A stretch of DNA of 8,866 nucleotides from Legionellaceae bacterium (GTDB taxonomy: Bacteria > Pseudomonadota > Gammaproteobacteria > Legionellales > Legionellaceae), in the NCBI GenBank assembly GCA_023266075.1, contig JAHFRX010000059.1, positions 1 to 8,866 on the forward strand. The letters are read 5' to 3'. The notes beneath the pieces were generated by a model. The model did no database searches and was not told the origin of the DNA. It saw only the letters and a list, made by a program, of their open reading frames with translations. The first letter of the stretch is position 1. Every line of letters starts with the position of its first letter. Of the stretch, positions 4,816 through 8,866 are shown one piece after another. The translations under genes and the position numbers were made by a program.

Positions 4816-4941
4816 ATGCATCCTGCATTATTACTCATCATTCTTTTAAATACACTTTGGCTAAATGGCTGTGGTCAAAAAGGGCCTTTATCACTTCCTA
4901 ATTCAACCCCAGAGAAACACAATGGCTCTACATTTCACTAA
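4816..4941 (+). CDS. lptM: small lipoprotein LptM (YifL family)
   Basis: A 41-residue lipoprotein. After a short Leu/Ile-rich signal peptide, the lipobox Leu-Asn-Gly-Cys places the acylated cysteine at residue 19. It is followed directly by Gly-Gln-Lys-Gly-Pro-Leu-x-Leu-Pro, the hallmark of the LptM/YifL family (Gly-Leu-Lys-Gly-Pro-Leu-Tyr-Phe-Pro in E. coli). The rest is a short Asn/Pro/Ser tail. In E. coli, LptM associates with LptD-LptE in the outer membrane and helps LptD form its native disulfides, so that LPS can be exported. It is shorter than the E. coli protein (67 residues), lacking most of the disordered tail. Its end overlaps the dapF start by 20 nt in another frame, and yifL-dapF is also the E. 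coli order, which strongly supports the call. The ribosome binding site is weak. Confidence 0.88.
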   Translation: MHPALLLIILLNTLWLNGCGQKGPLSLPNSTPEKHNGSTFH

Positions 4942-5794
4942 AATGCATGGTTTAGGTAATGATTTTATGGTCATTGACGGTGTCAATCAAACCGTAACAC
5001 TGACACCGGCTGACATTCGAATGTTGAGTCAACGAGAAATTGGTGTTGGATTTGATCAATGCTTAATTATAGAGCCCTCTCATACGCCAAATATCGACTT
5101 TTTTTATCGTATCTATAATGCGAATGGAGAAAGTGTCGGTCAATGTGGCAACGGCGCACGTTGCATCGCGCGCTTCATTGAGCACTATCAACTGTCCTCT
5201 AAACAACAACTGAACGTTGCGACCACGACAACAACGCTCACACTACATCTTAATATGGATAAAACTGTGACCGTAGATATGGGAAAACCCAATCTCATGC
5301 CTGAGCTCATCCCGCTCGCCGTCGAAAAAATTGCAGACGCATATGCGTTGATGATTCGTGGTACGCCTCTTTTGATTCATGCACTCAGTATTGGTAATCC
5401 ACACGCGATTGTTTTAGTTGATGATCTAGATAACACACCGGTCGCTGAGTTTGGAAGAGAGATTTGTGAGCACGCACTTTTTCCGGAACAAGCCAATGTC
5501 AGTTTTCTCAACATACACACACCACATCACATTGCGCTGCGCGTATTTGAGCGAGGATGCGGTGAAACACGTGCATGTGGTAGTGCCGCAGTGGCGGCAG
5601 TGGCCGCAGGACAGCTTTTTCATCATCTCGACAACACGGTTTACGTTGACTTGCCTGGAGGCTCACTCACCGTTGAATGGCCAGATAGAAGCGGCTCTAT
5701 TTTTCTTACAGGACCTGCGACTTTTAGCTATGAGGGACAGTTAATTTCCAACGACGATGTAACCACATCCACTGCTCAGGATGTTCCAAAATAA
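4922..5794 (+). CDS. dapF: diaminopimelate epimerase
   Basis: A 290-residue DapF, which interconverts LL- and meso-diaminopimelate in the cytoplasm, supplying peptidoglycan and lysine. The two catalytic cysteines are present: Cys75 in Gly-Gln-Cys-Gly-Asn-Gly-Ala-Arg-Cys and Cys219 in Gly-Glu-Thr-Arg-Ala-Cys-Gly-Ser. The N-terminal Phe-x-Lys-Met-His-Gly-Leu-Gly-Asn-Asp-Phe (5-15) is canonical, as are Asn159-Pro-His161 and the Glu-Arg-Gly-Cys segment. I chose the ATG at 4922, just before this motif. A start at 4865 would add 19 residues that read out of frame through lptM. The family is usually about 275 residues; the extra length is a C-terminal tail after the expected Gly-Pro-Ala-x-x-x-Tyr-x-Gly end, rich in Thr, Asp and Ser. 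That tail runs 71 bp into the opposing acyltransferase gene. Confidence 0.96.
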   Translation: MALHFTKMHGLGNDFMVIDGVNQTVTLTPADIRMLSQREIGVGFDQCLIIEPSHTPNIDFFYRIYNANGESVGQCGNGARCIARFIEHYQLSSKQQLNVATTTTTLTLHLNMDKTVTVDMGKPNLMPELIPLAVEKIADAYALMIRGTPLLIHALSIGNPHAIVLVDDLDNTPVAEFGREICEHALFPEQANVSFLNIHTPHHIALRVFERGCGETRACGSAAVAAVAAGQLFHHLDNTVYVDLPGGSLTVEWPDRSGSIFLTGPATFSYEGQLISNDDVTTSTAQDVPK

Positions 5795-6575
5795 TTGCTT
5801 CAAGTGCGCGATTATACGCACAGGTGTTATGATAAAGTGATTCTTGTGTCGTAGGGTACTCTTGCCAAAAAATAGGCGCTTTAAACTCCAATACATGTTT
5901 TCCATTAGGCAACCGGTAAGCTGCCGCGGGAACCACTGGTACGCCTGTATAACGCGCACACGTTGCAAGACTACGATACGTTCCAGCTTTTTTGCCAAAA
6001 AATTCAGCAGCAATCCCATCACGATTCACAACAGAAGCATGTTGATCTAAAACAAAAACAACCGCGTCATTTTGAGCTAAAGCATCTGTCACATGCTGGA
6101 GTGCATTTTTCTTTTGAATGACATTTAATCCGGCTTGATAGTACCGTTTAAATAAGAATTGTTCTATTTTTTTACTACCTAGTGTGCGACGAATAAAATG
6201 AAATCGACCTTTGAATTGTGCGAAATTTAAAATACCACCAATCGGTGCCACTTCCCAGCTGCCAAAATGTCCTGTCAAAATCAACACACCATGACCTTGT
6301 GCTGCAATGTCCAACAAATACGGATGTCCTTTCACTTCAACAGCGTCTTTTAAACGAGTCTCACTCATGAATCGTAACAATAGTGTTTCTTTAATAGCGC
6401 GTAATAAATGCGAATAAAACGCCATTGCAAGATGGTTTTTCTCACGCGGCGTCAACTGATGACCGTAAACCTGATGGATATTACGCATGATCACAGATTT
6501 ACGATAAGGTAGCCAATTAAACATGAGTCGCCCCATCGGTGTGACAGGCAATGAAAGGATTTCTGAAGCGGCCAT
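5724..6575 (-). CDS. LpxL/HtrB-family lipid acyltransferase
   Basis: A 283-residue member of the LpxL/LpxM/HtrB lysophospholipid-acyltransferase family. The catalytic His-(x)4-Glu motif is intact (His-Phe-Gly-Ser-Trp-Glu, about 103-108). A Leu-Asp-Gln-His segment near 176-179 and the family-typical C-terminal Met-Trp-Leu-His-Arg-Arg-Trp-Lys are also present. These inner-membrane-associated enzymes move an acyl chain from acyl-ACP to lipid A precursors or other lipids. The N-terminus is shorter than in LpxL, with no clear membrane helix. The ATG at 6575 is preferred; a TTG at 6578 sits immediately after the TGA of the upstream ketosynthase. No ribosome binding site is visible, so translation probably depends on coupling. 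Placement after two ketosynthases suggests it transfers a special acyl chain (lipid A or aryl-polyene-type lipid) rather than being the housekeeping LpxL. Confidence 0.87.
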   Translation of the reverse strand: MAASEILSLPVTPMGRLMFNWLPYRKSVIMRNIHQVYGHQLTPREKNHLAMAFYSHLLRAIKETLLLRFMSETRLKDAVEVKGHPYLLDIAAQGHGVLILTGHFGSWEVAPIGGILNFAQFKGRFHFIRRTLGSKKIEQFLFKRYYQAGLNVIQKKNALQHVTDALAQNDAVVFVLDQHASVVNRDGIAAEFFGKKAGTYRSLATCARYTGVPVVPAAAYRLPNGKHVLEFKAPIFWQEYPTTQESLYHNTCAYNRALEAIILEHPEQWMWLHRRWKLTVPHS

Positions 6576-6578
6576 CAA

Positions 6579-7844
6579 TCAATCACACGAAGACAATAAC
6601 AACGATGCATTCATACTGGCAAAGCCACGATTAATTAACAATACATGCTGCCCTTTTGACATTGTTCGGGTTTCAGACGTAACATTTAAAGCGTCGCATG
6701 TTGGCGCTTTTTGATGTAAAGTAGCAATACCTGGAATTTGTCGATGTCGTAAACAATCTAAAGTAAGCACCGTATCTATTAATGCAGATGAGCATAGCGT
6801 ATGCCCCATCGACCACTTAAATGCCGTCACGGGAACATCGTGCAGCACAGCCTGAATCGCTCGCGCTTCACTATCATCTGAAATAGGGTTTGCATTACCA
6901 TGCGCGACGACCATACTGACATCACTCGGTGAAACAGTACTGAGCGTACGTGCCAACACGGCTTCAAGTGGCTTACCTGTAGGGTCTAGTGTAAATAAAT
7001 GCCCACCTTCCGTTGCAGAAAAGCCACCAGTCACTTCAGCATACGGTGTTTTTTCGCGCGCACGCATACTGTCTTCGCTCTCAAGAACGATAGCTGCAGC
7101 ACCTTCACCCATAATCGTGCCATTGTGCGTCGCATCGAAAGGCTTCACCGCTTCATCACTTAAAATACCTAGTCGACCGTAATAAAAAAGCGCTTGCGGC
7201 TCAATACCAATGTCATACGCGACAACCACCACACGTGACGCAAGGCCACATTGAATCGCATAATAAGCTTCCAAAATCGCCTGCATACTACTACATACAT
7301 GGTTCACAATATTATGATTTTCACCTTTAAACCCATACAACATACTGGTATAAGCCAAAACATTATTGGGTAAAATGCGCAGTAACCACATGGGATGCAC
7401 TTCACTAAACAATTCTTCGGCAAAAGCGCGCATGTCTCCTTTAGACTTCGCGATAAGCGGGAGAAAATCATATTGTTGAAAATACTTATTGCCAGGAGAT
7501 GCCACATAAACGCCTGTATCTTCATTAAATGAAGCAACATCCGATAGGCTATTGCGATCATCGACTATCCCGCTGTCTTCGATCGCTTGCATTGCCGCAT
7601 TAAGTCCTAGCACATCTTGCTTTGATAAAACTTTGAGTAATTTCCTATCAGGCAACAATTTTACCGGTTGATAATCAGCAATTTCGCCCCCTAATCGATA
7701 CGCCCAATTTTTTAAATCAGCATGCTTCATCTCCGAAAGCGCACTCTTTCCTGCAATCAGAGCCTCCCACATTGCTGACGCCGTCATCCCTGTTGCAGAC
7801 AGCGCACCACGCCCTGTAATAAAGACACGATTTTTTCCTGTCAT
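6579..7844 (-). CDS. divergent beta-ketoacyl-ACP synthase (FabF-like or chain-length-factor-like)
   Basis: A 421-residue thiolase-fold ketosynthase. All catalytic positions can be matched: Cys184 (Val-Cys-Ser-Ser-Met), His315 (Ala-His-Gly-Asn-Ala-Asn), Lys343 and His348 (Lys-Trp-Ser-Met-Gly-His). The flanks are unusual: Val-Cys-Ser-Ser-Met instead of Ala-Cys-(Ser/Ala)-(Ser/Thr)-Gly, His-Gly-Asn instead of His-Gly-Thr, and an Asn-Arg-Gly-Phe-Ala-Ser-Met-Asn end instead of the glycine-rich Gly-Phe-Gly-Gly-(Thr/Ser)-Asn. A Leu-Leu-Arg-x-Leu-Pro-Asn-Asn-Val-Leu-Ala-Tyr stretch (154-165) is also distinctive. It therefore probably belongs to a specialised subfamily: a condensing enzyme for a special chain, or the partner subunit of the ketosynthase encoded just upstream. 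The start ATG has GGAG seven bases upstream and overlaps the previous stop by four bases (ATGA). The stop TGA abuts the acyltransferase start. Confidence 0.85.
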   Translation of the reverse strand: MTGKNRVFITGRGALSATGMTASAMWEALIAGKSALSEMKHADLKNWAYRLGGEIADYQPVKLLPDRKLLKVLSKQDVLGLNAAMQAIEDSGIVDDRNSLSDVASFNEDTGVYVASPGNKYFQQYDFLPLIAKSKGDMRAFAEELFSEVHPMWLLRILPNNVLAYTSMLYGFKGENHNIVNHVCSSMQAILEAYYAIQCGLASRVVVVAYDIGIEPQALFYYGRLGILSDEAVKPFDATHNGTIMGEGAAAIVLESEDSMRAREKTPYAEVTGGFSATEGGHLFTLDPTGKPLEAVLARTLSTVSPSDVSMVVAHGNANPISDDSEARAIQAVLHDVPVTAFKWSMGHTLCSSALIDTVLTLDCLRHRQIPGIATLHQKAPTCDALNVTSETRTMSKGQHVLLINRGFASMNASLLLSSCD

Positions 7845-8866
7845 GTTTTATCTCCAAACTCAGGGTGTTTAAATACAAGACAACTATTCGATCCACCGAA
7901 ACCAAACGAATTAGACATGACAACACCCAAGGCTTTTTCTCGCACATGATCAACGACATAATCTAAATCACATGCAGGATCAGGTGTCGTTAAATTTTTT
8001 GTCATTGGAATATACGCGTGGTGGATGGAAAGTACAGAAAACGCCGCTTCAAGCGCACCTGCGGCTGCAATCAAATGCCCGGTTTGGCTTTTTGTTGAGC
8101 TTATCGGTATTTTATACGCATGTTCGCCAAATGCCGCTTTAATCGCGTTGGTCTCACTTAAATCATTCATTTGTGTTGAGGTACCATGCGCATTCACATA
8201 ATCCACATCTGTCGGCAATATCGCACTATCTTTAAGTGCTTTTTTGATTGATTGCATTGCACCATCACCATCGGGTGGTGAATCCGTAATACGATAAGCA
8301 CTGAGTGAGTTGCCTTGACCTGCAAACTCAGCATAAATACGAGCCCCTCTCGCAACCGCTTTTTCCCATGTTTCTAAAATTAAAAACGCGGCACCCTCAC
8401 CTAACACAAAACCATTTCGCGTGCTATCAAACGGGCGACTAGCACTTCCTGGCGTGTCATTATATGTTGATAACGCACCTAAAAGACAAAAACTCGACAA
8501 TCCTAATGGACTAATCATCGAATCAAAGCCACCCGCCAAAACATAATCAGCATCTCCTCGACGGATTACATCTAGAGCAAGCCCAAGCGCTTGTCCGCCA
8601 GAAGCACATGCTGTATGTACAGAATTGGCATATCCACGAATACCAAAAACTTGTGACAATAATGACAGACCACTATTTGCTGCCGTTTTAACAAAATCAA
8701 CAGATTGATAAAATTCCTGATGGTTTGTCTCCAATTGTTGCCAATCAACTTGACCACCTACAGCACAAGTAGACTGAAAACGCTGCAATAAATCATACTC
8801 TGCCGTCATCATCCCGCTGCCCACCACAACGCCCCAACGCTCGGCTGTTGAAGACAACGGTCGAAT
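7841..8866 (-). CDS. beta-ketoacyl-ACP synthase II-like, FabF family (N-terminus outside window)
   Basis: A FabF/KAS II-type ketosynthase that condenses malonyl-ACP with an acyl-ACP. The gene enters from the right edge: 341 codons are visible and the frame stays open to the last base, so roughly 70-80 N-terminal residues are missing, judged from E. coli FabF, where the active-site cysteine is residue 163. A TTG at 8857 is not the true start. The catalytic set is complete and canonical: Cys in Thr-Ala-Cys-Ala-Ser-Gly-Gly (about 8608-8606), His in Asn-Ala-His-Gly-Thr-Ser-Thr, Lys in Ser-Ser-Thr-Lys-Ser and His in Thr-Gly-His, plus the Asn-Ser-Phe-Gly-Phe-Gly-Gly-Ser-Asn end. It overlaps the next ketosynthase by four bases. 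Housekeeping fabF normally lies by acpP and fabG, so this pair is more likely a dedicated pathway, though the upstream neighbours are unseen. Confidence 0.92.
   Translation of the reverse strand: MRPLSSTAERWGVVVGSGMMTAEYDLLQRFQSTCAVGGQVDWQQLETNHQEFYQSVDFVKTAANSGLSLLSQVFGIRGYANSVHTACASGGQALGLALDVIRRGDADYVLAGGFDSMISPLGLSSFCLLGALSTYNDTPGSASRPFDSTRNGFVLGEGAAFLILETWEKAVARGARIYAEFAGQGNSLSAYRITDSPPDGDGAMQSIKKALKDSAILPTDVDYVNAHGTSTQMNDLSETNAIKAAFGEHAYKIPISSTKSQTGHLIAAAGALEAAFSVLSIHHAYIPMTKNLTTPDPACDLDYVVDHVREKALGVVMSNSFGFGGSNSCLVFKHPEFGDKT

Noticed and set aside
4865..4921. N-terminal extension of DapF from an upstream ATG at 4865
   Set aside because: The 19 extra residues lie out of frame within lptM and precede the canonical DapF start motif; the ATG at 4922 fits the family.
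5426..5744. Short frames on both strands inside dapF
   Set aside because: They overlap the catalytic region of DapF and have no ribosome binding sites or family features.
7304..7959. Minus-strand frames of 80-85 codons inside the ketosynthase genes
   Set aside because: They are alternative frames of well-supported coding sequence with no start signals.
8572..8857. A TTG at 8857 as the start of the right-hand ketosynthase, and a 61-codon frame inside it
   Set aside because: The frame is open to the window edge and the protein lacks its known N-terminal region, so the gene is cut by the edge; the inner frame is an overlap of a catalytic-domain coding region.
1..8866. tRNA, rRNA, CRISPR array, riboswitch or replication origin
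   Set aside because: No cloverleaf, repeat-spacer pattern, conserved rRNA stretch or iteron cluster was seen in reading both strands.

Overview
The window reads as chromosomal DNA of a gammaproteobacterium that is moderately AT-rich. The best evidence is the fur / bamE / ratB-ratA block, the lptM-dapF pair and an EpmC-type EF-P hydroxylase, all typical of Gammaproteobacteria. The AT-rich base use, together with a dedicated ketosynthase and lipid-acyltransferase operon, would suit a Legionellales-type lineage. That placement is inference; no rRNA or lineage-specific marker is present.

Layout. (1) Positions 1-624 (+) hold the 3' end of a Gly/Ser/Thr- and Cys-rich, probably exported protein with codon use unlike the rest of the window, then a 66-codon orphan with a good ribosome binding site. 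Positions 625-876 are non-coding and include a GGGGTCAAATCTG stretch that may be a transposon-end remnant and the leader of the next gene. (2) Positions 877-2190 hold a secreted two-BON-domain protein (+), Fur (-) and the BamE lipoprotein (+). BON and fur overlap tail to tail by 10 bp. fur and bamE diverge from 58 bp that carry a good fur promoter. (3) Positions 2232-4672 (-) hold a tightly packed set transcribed leftward: esterase, RatA, RatB/RnfH and EpmC, then an unrecognised protein that may have its own promoter. This is the familiar bamE-ratB-ratA neighbourhood with epmC and the orphan inserted, and an esterase where smpB often lies. (4) Positions 4816-5794 (+) hold a 41-residue LptM-type lipoprotein that overlaps dapF by 20 nt. 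(5) Positions 5724-8866 (-) hold an operon entering from the right edge: a FabF-like ketosynthase (5' end outside the window), a second divergent ketosynthase and an LpxL/HtrB-family acyltransferase, joined by a 4-nt overlap and a near-zero gap. dapF and the acyltransferase overlap tail to tail by 71 bp.

How the genes fit together. Several act at the envelope: BamE (outer-membrane protein assembly), LptM (LPS translocon maturation), the BON protein, DapF (meso-diaminopimelate for peptidoglycan) and the lipid acyltransferase. The two ketosynthases plus acyltransferase look like a dedicated system that builds a special acyl chain and attaches it to a lipid, such as a long-chain lipid A acyl group or an aryl-polyene-like product. 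This is the most interesting unit here, but its carrier protein, dehydratase and reductase would lie outside the window. I found no tRNA, rRNA, CRISPR array, intact insertion sequence or clear rho-independent terminator.
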